From: Candidatus Glassiibacteriota bacterium
GTDB taxonomy: Bacteria; Gemmatimonadota; Glassbacteria; GWA2-58-10
Assembly: GCA_030604975.1 (NCBI GenBank)
Contig: JAUVUV010000026.1
Location: 1-11,858, forward strand
Length of the DNA stretch: 11,858 nt
Reading direction: 5' to 3'
In this document: positions 6,551-11,858 of the stretch, in pieces
Numbering within the stretch: the stretch's first letter is position 1
How the letters are laid out: every line of letters starts with the position of its first letter
The notes under the pieces: model-generated
What the model saw: the letters and a program-made list of their open reading frames with translations, nothing else
Told to the model about the DNA's origin: nothing
Databases searched by the model: none
Program-made: the position numbers and the translations under genes

Positions 6551-7654
6551 ATGCCCTGGTGTAAAATAAACAGCAAGCTGCGCACTTCAGACACTGAAGA
6601 GCTTGAAACAGCCGATTTCCACTACGAGCTGCCAGCCGAGCTTATCGCCCAGTTTCCAGCGGAAAGGCGGGATGCAAGCCGCCTGATGGTGCTCCACCGC
6701 GAAAACGGCTTGATCGAGCACAGGCGGTTCTCCGATCTGCCGGAGTATATCGCCGCCGGCGACATCCTGGTGCTGAACAACACTCGTGTGTTCCCGGCCC
6801 GGCTTACAGGTAAACTGTCCAGCGGGAACGATTTTGAAGTTCTTCTGCTGAGAGCTCTCGAGGACGGCCACTGGCTTACCCTGGTAAGCCCCGCGCGCAG
6901 GCTCAAGCCCGGCAGGTCTTTTAAGGTTGGAAACGGTAATCTGAAAGTCTATGTAAAAAATTTCGGCGGGGCTCCCGGCGAGCGAATTATAAGTCTCGAG
7001 GCTAGCCACGGCGGTGAGGTAGCCGGACTTATCGAGCGCTACGGCCACACGCCGCTGCCTCCGTATATCAACAGGCCGGACACCGAATCGGACCGGGAAC
7101 GCTACCAGACAGTTTATGCCAGAGCAGTTGGTGCGGTGGCAGCGCCAACAGCCGGGCTCCATTTTACCCATCCCTTGCTTAAGTCTATAAAAGAAGCCGG
7201 GGCGGACCTGGCCGAAATAATCCTTCACGTGGGACCGGGCACTTTCCGCCCGGTCGTGGCGGAAAAGGTCGCCGACCACAAGATGGAAGCCGAGTACTTC
7301 GAAATCGAACAACGAATCCTGGAGCGAATCAAAGCTGCAAGAGAGGCGGGCGGCAGGGCGATACTAGTTGGAACCACCACAGTGCGGGCACTGGAAAGTG
7401 TGGCCTCCATATCTGCCGCTACTGAATCGGGTTCAGGGGAGAAACTCTCTGGCTGGACAGAACTTTTTATCCGTCCCGGCTTCGAGTTCACCATGGTGGA
7501 TTCCCTTGTCACCAATTTCCACCTTCCCCGCTCGACACTGCTGATGCTTGTATCTGCTTTCGCCGGCAAGGAGCTTATCGAGGCGGCGTACAGGGAGGCG
7601 ATTGATCAGAGATACCGGTTCTACAGTTACGGGGATGCAATGCTGATTCTTTGA
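6551..7654 (+). CDS. queA: S-adenosylmethionine:tRNA ribosyltransferase-isomerase QueA
   Basis: QueA transfers and isomerises the ribosyl moiety of S-adenosylmethionine onto 7-aminomethyl-7-deazaguanine in tRNA, making epoxyqueuosine, the step after Tgt. The product carries the family blocks in order: YELPAELIAQFPAERRDASRL, VLNNTRVFPARLTG, GHTPLPPYI, YQTVYARAVGAVAAPTAGLHFT, ILHVGPGTFRPV, VGTTTVRALES, and the C-terminal VTNFHLPRSTLLMLVSAFAG with YRFYSYGDAMLIL. At 367 residues it is slightly long because about 18-20 residues precede the usual family start. The ATG at 6551 comes right after an in-frame TGA, so no longer form exists. It has only a weak GGA 7 bases upstream, and no downstream ATG lies before the core. 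tgt follows, separated by 46 bp that contain a palindrome. Confidence 0.95.
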   Translation: MPWCKINSKLRTSDTEELETADFHYELPAELIAQFPAERRDASRLMVLHRENGLIEHRRFSDLPEYIAAGDILVLNNTRVFPARLTGKLSSGNDFEVLLLRALEDGHWLTLVSPARRLKPGRSFKVGNGNLKVYVKNFGGAPGERIISLEASHGGEVAGLIERYGHTPLPPYINRPDTESDRERYQTVYARAVGAVAAPTAGLHFTHPLLKSIKEAGADLAEIILHVGPGTFRPVVAEKVADHKMEAEYFEIEQRILERIKAAREAGGRAILVGTTTVRALESVASISAATESGSGEKLSGWTELFIRPGFEFTMVDSLVTNFHLPRSTLLMLVSAFAGKELIEAAYREAIDQRYRFYSYGDAMLIL

Positions 7655-7691
7655 GATTGAATGATTAATCAAACGATGAATATTCACGCAG

Positions 7692-7711
7692 GGGCGAGAC
7701 ATGTCTCGCCC
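7692..7711. repeat. Perfect 20-bp palindrome spanning the annotated tgt start codon
   Basis: GGGCGAGACATGTCTCGCCC is fully self-complementary. An 8-bp stem (7692-7699 with 7704-7711) closes a CATG tip that contains the ATG at 7701. The purine-rich AGGGG just before and within the left arm (7690-7694) could serve as a ribosome-binding site but would be paired when the hairpin forms. It shares length and GGGC/GCCC ends with 6489-6508. Confidence 0.75.
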
Positions 7712-8921
7712 GAGTAAAATAGGATTAAGGCCTGCATTGAAAGAAAGATTAAGTAAGAAAAATAATTTAAGTGAGCTAAACGAATTCGGCTTTTCGGTTG
7801 AGAAAACCGACAGCCAGGCGCGGGCAGGGTTTATCGAGACCGCCCACGGAACGATCCGCACGCCGGTATTCATGCCTGTGGGCACCCAGGCCACAGTGAA
7901 AACCCTCTCCCCGGAAGAACTGGATCAAATCGGCGTGGAGGTTGTGCTCGCCAATACCTATCATCTGTACCTTCGCCCGGGCCACGAGTTGATCCGCCAG
8001 GCCGGGGGATTGCAGAAATTCATGGGCTGGCACAGGCCTGTGCTCACCGACAGCGGCGGCTACCAGGTGTTCAGCCTGCTGGATCTGAACCAGATCAAGG
8101 AGGAGGGGGTCACGTTCAAGAGCCACCTCGACGGCTCGTGTCATCTTTTCACCCCTGAGCGGGTGATCGAGATCCAGTCCGCCCTGGGAGCGGATATAAT
8201 CATGGCCTTTGACGAGTGCGTGCCCTATCCGGCGGAGGAGGACTACGTGCGCCTGGCCTGCGAGCGTACCGTCCGCTGGGCCGAAAGATGCCGCACCAGC
8301 TGGAAAAGTTTATCTCAGGATCAGGCCCATCCCTGGCCCCAGGCCCTGTTCGGCGTTGTCCAGGGAGGCATGTACAAGCACCTGAGGCAGTGGTCTGCGA
8401 AACGCACTGTGGAGCTTGATTTCCCGGGCTACTCAATCGGGGGCTTGAGCGTGGGTGAGCCCAAGGCTCTGATGTACGAAATGCTTGATCACGCTATTGA
8501 ATACCTGCCACCCGAGCGGCCGCGCTACCTGATGGGAGTCGGCCACCCGGAAGACATGGTCGAAGCCGTTCGCCGGGGAGTGGACATGTTCGACTGTGTC
8601 GTGCCCACCCGCTACGGCCGCAACGGTACTGTATTCACCTCCCGCGGCCGGCTGGTTGTGAAAAATGCACCTTTCGCCGATGATTTTCAGCCCCTGGACG
8701 AAGAGTGCGACTGCTACGCCTGCCGGAACTTTTCCCGCGCCTATATCCGCCACCTGATCCACAGCGGGGAGATTCTGGGAATCAAGCTTACAAGCTACCA
8801 CAACGTTTATTTCATGGTCAGACTGGTTCAGAGCATGCGCCAGGCCATTGTTGAAGGGAAATTTGACCGGTGGGCCGATAAGTTTTATAATAGATACGAC
8901 TCTGGGGGCGAGATATCGTGA
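7701..8921 (+). CDS. tgt: tRNA-guanine transglycosylase Tgt
   Basis: Bacterial Tgt swaps guanine-34 of GUN-anticodon tRNAs for preQ1, the substrate then used by QueA. Visible landmarks are the TPVFMPVGTQATVK start of the barrel, DSGGYQVFSL (D117), FDECVPYP (D171), VVQGGMY, SIGGLSVGEP, the nucleophile in MFDCVVPTR (D298), and the zinc site C336-x-C338-x2-C341 with H367 in YHN. All catalytic and zinc residues are present. Homology begins only near residue 31-35. The ATG at 7701 sits inside a 20-bp palindrome and adds a Lys/Leu/Ser/Asn-rich extension with no family match. A TTG at 7737 with AAGG six bases upstream (7727-7730) is a credible alternative start, giving 394 residues; there is no in-frame ATG or GTG nearer the core. 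The gene is downstream of queA and upstream of yajC, a common order. Confidence 0.95.
   Translation: MSRPSKIGLRPALKERLSKKNNLSELNEFGFSVEKTDSQARAGFIETAHGTIRTPVFMPVGTQATVKTLSPEELDQIGVEVVLANTYHLYLRPGHELIRQAGGLQKFMGWHRPVLTDSGGYQVFSLLDLNQIKEEGVTFKSHLDGSCHLFTPERVIEIQSALGADIIMAFDECVPYPAEEDYVRLACERTVRWAERCRTSWKSLSQDQAHPWPQALFGVVQGGMYKHLRQWSAKRTVELDFPGYSIGGLSVGEPKALMYEMLDHAIEYLPPERPRYLMGVGHPEDMVEAVRRGVDMFDCVVPTRYGRNGTVFTSRGRLVVKNAPFADDFQPLDEECDCYACRNFSRAYIRHLIHSGEILGIKLTSYHNVYFMVRLVQSMRQAIVEGKFDRWADKFYNRYDSGGEIS
7727..7739 (+). promoter_or_regulatory. Alternative ribosome-binding site and TTG start for tgt
   Basis: AAGG (7727-7730) stands 6 bases before an in-frame TTG (7737-7739). This would start Tgt 12 residues later than the ATG in the palindrome and outside the repeat. 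The sequence alone cannot decide which start is used. Confidence 0.35.
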
Positions 8922-9050
8922 AATCCTCGTTCAGTCAAGACGAGCCGGGCAGACGCCAATGACTGCTACGGCAGGCTGCAGTTACGGCGGGCAACGGCCC
9001 TGAAAGATAAATAGAATTTATTTGGCTGAAATTTATCACAACTTTTCAAC

Positions 9051-9056
9051 AAGGAG
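9051..9056 (+). promoter_or_regulatory. Ribosome-binding site of yajC
   Basis: AAGGAG lies 9 bases before the ATG at 9066 and fixes that start. The 144-bp gap after tgt (8922-9065) otherwise shows only a near-exact 10-base direct repeat (TACGGCAGGC at 8967, TACGGCGGGC at 8983) and an AT-rich leader. I see no clear promoter or terminator in it. Confidence 0.7.
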
Positions 9057-9065
9057 TCTATTTCA

Positions 9066-9386
9066 ATGGGCGTAGCGAATTTGCTTGTCGCAGGCAGCAA
9101 ACAGGGCCAGCAGGGTGGAGGCCTGGACCCGACTTTCTTTTTCATGATTATCGCCACTTTTGCTATTCTCTATTTTCTGCTTATCCGGCCTCAGCAGAAA
9201 CAACAGCGCCAGACGCAGGAAATGCTGAAGCATTTGAGGAAGGGTGATGAAGTGGTCACTAGCGGTGGAATCTATGGCAAGATAATGGATATCGACGAAC
9301 ATGTTGTTGAGCTTAAAGTGGCTGAGGGTACCAAGATCAAAGTCGAGCGGGGCCGGATCGGCCGCATAGTTACACATGCCAGCTGA
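9066..9386 (+). CDS. yajC: Preprotein translocase subunit YajC
   Basis: The 106-residue protein has the YajC plan. A short Gly/Gln-rich N-terminus leads into one membrane helix (about residues 23-40, FFFMIIATFAILYFLLI). The hallmark RPQQKQQ follows, then a small cytoplasmic domain with LRKGDEVVTSGGIYGKI and VELKVAEGTKIKVERGRIGRIV. YajC associates with SecDF in the inner membrane as an accessory to the Sec translocon. Its position directly after tgt is conserved across many bacteria, but here the expected secD and secF do not follow; def does, 12 bases later. A strong AAGGAG supports the start. Confidence 0.95.
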   Translation: MGVANLLVAGSKQGQQGGGLDPTFFFMIIATFAILYFLLIRPQQKQQRQTQEMLKHLRKGDEVVTSGGIYGKIMDIDEHVVELKVAEGTKIKVERGRIGRIVTHAS

Positions 9387-9398
9387 AAAAGGATCTTT

Positions 9399-9923
9399 AT
9401 GGCCGTTCTGCAGATAAGACATATGGGCAATCCAGTCCTGAGGAAAAAAGCAAAGCCTGTGAGCGAGCTCACCGGGGAAATAGACAAACTGATTGAGGAT
9501 ATGACCGAGACAATGTATATCAACCAGGGACTCGGTCTGTCTGCCACTCAGGTGGGTGTATTGAAACGGATTATTGTGTACGACAATGTTGAAGCAGGCT
9601 ACGGCATGGACCCACAGGCGCTGATGAATCCCGAAATTGTCGCTGCCGAAGGCATCGTGAAAGACGAGGAAGGGTGCCTGTCGATCCCCGAGATCAAGGA
9701 TATCGTCGAACGCAGCGAAAAGATCACTCTGACCGGGATCGACCGCAGCGGGAAGGATGTAAAAATCGAGATCGAGGGCTTGCTGGCGCGGATTATCCAG
9801 CATGAGATCGACCACCTGGACGGGATTCTTTTTGTTGACAGGCTCGGGGCGGTAAAAAAGAACCTCGCCCTTTCCCGGTGGAAAAAGGTGAAGAAGGAGT
9901 TGGAGGCGGAGAAATCCGCATGA
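9399..9923 (+). CDS. def: Peptide deformylase
   Basis: Deformylase removes the formyl group from the N-terminal methionine of new proteins. The 174-residue product shows all three motifs: GLGLSATQVG (44-53, normally GLAAPQ or GLAATQ), EGCLS (91-95) and QHEIDHLDG (134-142). C93, H135 and H139 are the metal ligands and E136 the catalytic base. The serine in place of the usual alanine in motif 1 is a mild variation. AAGGA (9389-9393) is 5 bases before the ATG. The stop codon overlaps the start of fmt in an ATGA (9920-9923), so the two opposing formyl-cycle enzymes are translationally coupled. A Lys/Glu-rich tail (KKVKKELEAEKSA) ends the protein. Confidence 0.96.
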   Translation: MAVLQIRHMGNPVLRKKAKPVSELTGEIDKLIEDMTETMYINQGLGLSATQVGVLKRIIVYDNVEAGYGMDPQALMNPEIVAAEGIVKDEEGCLSIPEIKDIVERSEKITLTGIDRSGKDVKIEIEGLLARIIQHEIDHLDGILFVDRLGAVKKNLALSRWKKVKKELEAEKSA

Positions 9924-10852
9924 GAGTTCTGTTCTGGGGAAGTCCTGAGTTTGCGGTAGCGCCCCTGGAGGCAGTTTTCAATTCAGGCCACCAGGTGGTG
10001 GGAGTAGTCTGCCAGCCGGACAGACCCCGGGGCAGGGGCAGGAAACTCGCCTCGCCGGAAGTCAAGCGTTTTGCCGGGTCGAAAGGCCTGAAAGTCATCC
10101 AACCGGATGTTCCTAAGGGGGAGGAGTTCCTGTCGGCGATAAGCTCGCTCGATCCAGAAATCTCCGTGGTTGTGGCCTACGGGCATATCTTGAGGCCCGA
10201 GGTGCTCGAAATTCCGCGCCTCGGGTCGATAAATTTGCATGCTTCTCTTCTGCCTGCATACCGGGGCGCAGCGCCGATCCAGCGGGCTATTGCAGCAGGT
10301 GAAACCACCACCGGCCTGACTGTTATCCAGATGGACGAGGGTATGGATACCGGTCCCATTCTTCTCAGGCGCGAGATGGGAATCGCCCCGGAGGAGACCA
10401 CTGGCGAGCTTGCCCGGCGCATGAGCGATCTTGGAGGAGGGCTTATTGTGGAGGTGCTCGGCCGGATGGAAGCAGGCGGGATAGAGCCTGTGCTCCAGCC
10501 GGGGGAGGGGGTAAGCTACGCTCCCAAGATCGAGCGCGAGGAGGCGCGTATCGACTGGGCACTCCCCGCATTGAAAATTTTTTGCATCATCCGGGCTTTC
10601 GACCCGGCCCCGGGCGCTTTCTGCTTTCGCAGCGGTAAAGTTCTCAAGCTTTTCAGGGCCCGGCCGGGTGGGGAGCAAGCGCACGGCAGGCCCGGGGAGG
10701 TGATAGGCACGGGAAGCCAGGGGATAGCGATTTGCTGCGGTGACAGGCATACTGTACTGGTCAGGGAGGTCCAGGCAGAGGGAAAGAGACGAATGACTGC
10801 TGCTGAGTACTTTCGTGGCGCAACTCTCCAGCCCGGCGAAGTCCTGAATTGA
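9920..10852 (+). CDS. fmt: Methionyl-tRNA formyltransferase
   Basis: Fmt formylates initiator methionyl-tRNA using 10-formyltetrahydrofolate. Starting at the ATG at 9920 gives 310 residues, the normal length. MRVLFWGSPEFAV is a typical family N-terminus, whereas the in-frame extension back to 9878 lies inside def and is not expected. The catalytic residues are visible: N105 and H107 in INLHASLLPAYRGAAPIQ, and D143 in DEGMDTGPIL. The C-terminal tRNA-binding domain carries the ARIDWALPA and IRAFDPAPGAF blocks. The start overlaps the def stop in ATGA, with GGAG (9908-9911) 8 bases upstream inside def. A def-fmt pair is a very common arrangement. Confidence 0.96.
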   Translation: MRVLFWGSPEFAVAPLEAVFNSGHQVVGVVCQPDRPRGRGRKLASPEVKRFAGSKGLKVIQPDVPKGEEFLSAISSLDPEISVVVAYGHILRPEVLEIPRLGSINLHASLLPAYRGAAPIQRAIAAGETTTGLTVIQMDEGMDTGPILLRREMGIAPEETTGELARRMSDLGGGLIVEVLGRMEAGGIEPVLQPGEGVSYAPKIEREEARIDWALPALKIFCIIRAFDPAPGAFCFRSGKVLKLFRARPGGEQAHGRPGEVIGTGSQGIAICCGDRHTVLVREVQAEGKRRMTAAEYFRGATLQPGEVLN

Positions 10853-10878
10853 TTGCAGGAGCACCGGCGGCGAATTTG

Positions 10879-11547
10879 ATGATGGACAAGCATGTTGATT
10901 TGTTACAATTTAGAATTCATGCGGTTACAGACAGGCAACTTCTCGAAAGTCCTGATTTTTTCGATAAAGCACGGGTGATCAGCACAACAGGCCTGGCCGC
11001 GATAAACCTCCGGGCGCATGGTCTGGAGGGTCGGCGGATATACGACTTCGCAAATGCCTTGCGCGAGGTTACTGCTCAAGAGGGCGTGCCTCTGGTTGTC
11101 AACGACCGGCTGGATGTGGCCCTGGCCGTGGCAGCCGACGCAGTCCACCTGGGCCGCCGTTCGATTCCGCTCCAAGCGTCCGCGGTGCTATGCCGGGCGA
11201 GAAAAATTCCTTTCGGCTATTCCTGCCACAGCCTGGAGGAAGCCAAAGAAGCGCAAAAACTGGGCGCTGCGTACGTTTATCTCGGTACGATTTTTCCCTC
11301 GGCGAGCAAGCCCGGGCTTGCTCCCGCAGGGCCAGCACTGCTGGAACGCGTATGCCGGGAGATTGAGCTTCCCATTTTTGGTATCGGTGGAATAAGTCCC
11401 GCCAATGCGGCGAAAGTCGCCAGGGTGGGAGCTTACGGAGCGGCTGCGATTTCGGCTCTCTGGAACGCCGGGAATATCGGGCAGGCTCTTGAGCGGATAA
11501 ACGCCTGTTTCGAAAATTCAGCCCCCGGCAGCCCCCCCGGGGATTGA
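10879..11547 (+). CDS. Thiamine phosphate synthase/TenI family protein, probably TenI-like
   Basis: A TIM-barrel protein of the ThiE/TenI superfamily, about 222 residues from the ATG at 10879. Visible landmarks are HAVTDRQLL at the first strand, INLRAHGLEGR, VVNDRLDVALAVAADAVHLG (73-92), GYSCHSLEEA (H117), LGTIFPSASKPGL (135-147) and the phosphate-binding GIGGI (168-172). ThiE couples the thiazole and pyrimidine halves of thiamine and normally has a magnesium-binding Asp just after VHLG (Q-x-D). Here that stretch is RRSIP, and the usual R-x-K reads R45-A-H47. The conserved His in the S-x-H segment fits the acid/base His of TenI thiazole tautomerases. I therefore lean to a TenI-type role; ThiE activity is not excluded. 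The start is uncertain: a TTG at 10849 overlaps the fmt stop (TTGA), and ATGs lie at 10879 and 10882. None has a well-placed ribosome-binding site. thiS follows. Confidence 0.82.
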   Translation: MMDKHVDLLQFRIHAVTDRQLLESPDFFDKARVISTTGLAAINLRAHGLEGRRIYDFANALREVTAQEGVPLVVNDRLDVALAVAADAVHLGRRSIPLQASAVLCRARKIPFGYSCHSLEEAKEAQKLGAAYVYLGTIFPSASKPGLAPAGPALLERVCREIELPIFGIGGISPANAAKVARVGAYGAAAISALWNAGNIGQALERINACFENSAPGSPPGD

Positions 11548-11581
11548 CTTTAACTCTGGCTGAATTCGAGACTTTTGTTCC

Positions 11582-11589
11582 AGGGGAAG
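11582..11589 (+). promoter_or_regulatory. Ribosome-binding site of thiS
   Basis: AGGGGAAG lies 4 bases before the ATG at 11594, with its GGGGA core 6 bases away. It supports this start. The 46-bp gap after the upstream gene shows no promoter or riboswitch. Confidence 0.6.
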
Positions 11590-11593
11590 ATTA

Positions 11594-11803
11594 ATGATCA
11601 CTATTACGGTTAATGGCGAGAAAAGGAAGGTCCAAAAGGACGCCACGGCCTCCGATCTGCTGTCCGAACTGGGGATCACACCGGGCGGAAGGGTGGCGGT
11701 GGAGCGCAACCGCGAGATAGTTAAACGCGAAACCTGGGATTCCACAATAATCCATGCAAACGACGTTTTCGAAATTATCGAGTTCGTGGGCGGAGGTTTC
11801 TGA
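11594..11803 (+). CDS. thiS: Sulfur carrier protein ThiS
   Basis: The 69-residue beta-grasp protein has the ThiS pattern: MITITVNGEKRKV, a TASDLLSELGI helix, VAVERNREIVKRETWDS and VFEIIEFVGGG. ThiS is adenylated by ThiF and carries sulfur as a C-terminal glycine thiocarboxylate to ThiG for thiazole synthesis. Unusually, the protein does not stop at the glycines: codons for G66-G67-G68 are followed by F69 and then TGA. The extra phenylalanine would block activation unless it is trimmed. Position after the ThiE/TenI gene agrees with a thi cluster that would continue to the right, where thiG is the likely next gene. The start has a good purine-rich ribosome-binding site. Confidence 0.92.
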   Translation: MITITVNGEKRKVQKDATASDLLSELGITPGGRVAVERNREIVKRETWDSTIIHANDVFEIIEFVGGGF

Positions 11804-11849
11804 AAGTTCCTCCGGTCTTGCTTGCAAATAAGGTTGATTTTAAATATTT

Positions 11850-11858
11850 CAAGGGAAG
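11850..11858 (+). promoter_or_regulatory. Possible ribosome-binding site of the next gene at the right edge
   Basis: The window ends in CAAGGGAAG, a purine-rich run like the one before thiS, after 46 non-coding bases following thiS. A start codon would lie just past the edge. thiG is the expected neighbour, by gene order only. Confidence 0.3.

Noticed and set aside
7662..7671. TGATTAATCA palindrome after queA as an operator
   Set aside because: Ten bases of AT-rich self-complementarity in a short gap is weak, and no promoter hexamers are correctly spaced around it.
9878..9919. N-terminal extension of Fmt from the upstream in-frame start
   Set aside because: It lies inside def, and family homology starts exactly at the ATG at 9920 with an ATGA overlap and a GGAG upstream.
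1..11858. CRISPR array, tRNA or rRNA genes, insertion sequences, defence genes
   Set aside because: No regularly spaced repeats, cloverleaf-like segments, rRNA-like tracts, transposase or nuclease domains were seen in the sequence or its translations.

Overview
The window is an 11.9 kb, GC-rich (estimated by eye) stretch of bacterial chromosome in which every convincing gene lies on the plus strand. Three traits point to the FCB superphylum or a nearby environmental candidate phylum: a C-terminal tail with the NRPNPFNP signature of the FlgD-like/type IX secretion sorting domain, a dockerin-like calcium repeat, and a large DUF5916 outer-membrane protein. No single gene fixes the phylum.

Layout. 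Bases 1-995 hold the 3' end of a secreted multidomain protein (ASH/choice-of-anchor repeats, dockerin pair, sorting tail). Bases 996-1448 are mostly non-coding, with a cluster of short palindromes and the decayed C-terminus of an SGNH/GDSL hydrolase. A candidate promoter then precedes a YhcH/NanQ-family gene (1449-1922). Next comes a tightly spaced ACT-domain (UPF0237) plus UPF0210/DUF711 pair (2006-3685), a conserved partnership of unknown function. Bases 3829-6372 encode a signal-peptide-bearing CBM9-like/DUF5916 beta-barrel protein.

The second half (6551-11803) is a housekeeping cluster: queA and tgt (queuosine modification of tRNA), yajC (Sec translocon accessory), def and fmt (N-formylmethionine removal and addition, with an ATGA overlap), a ThiE/TenI-family gene, and thiS (sulfur carrier for the thiamine thiazole). 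The familiar queA-tgt-yajC-secDF order is broken after yajC, where def-fmt and thiamine genes follow. The thi cluster probably continues past the right edge.

The most unusual points are two perfect 20-bp palindromes of the same architecture placed just before queA and tgt, the second of which carries the annotated tgt start codon in its hairpin tip; a ThiS that ends GGGF instead of GG; and the SGNH hydrolase remnant. I did not find a clear new defence or mobile system. The least understood gene set is the UPF0237-UPF0210 pair.
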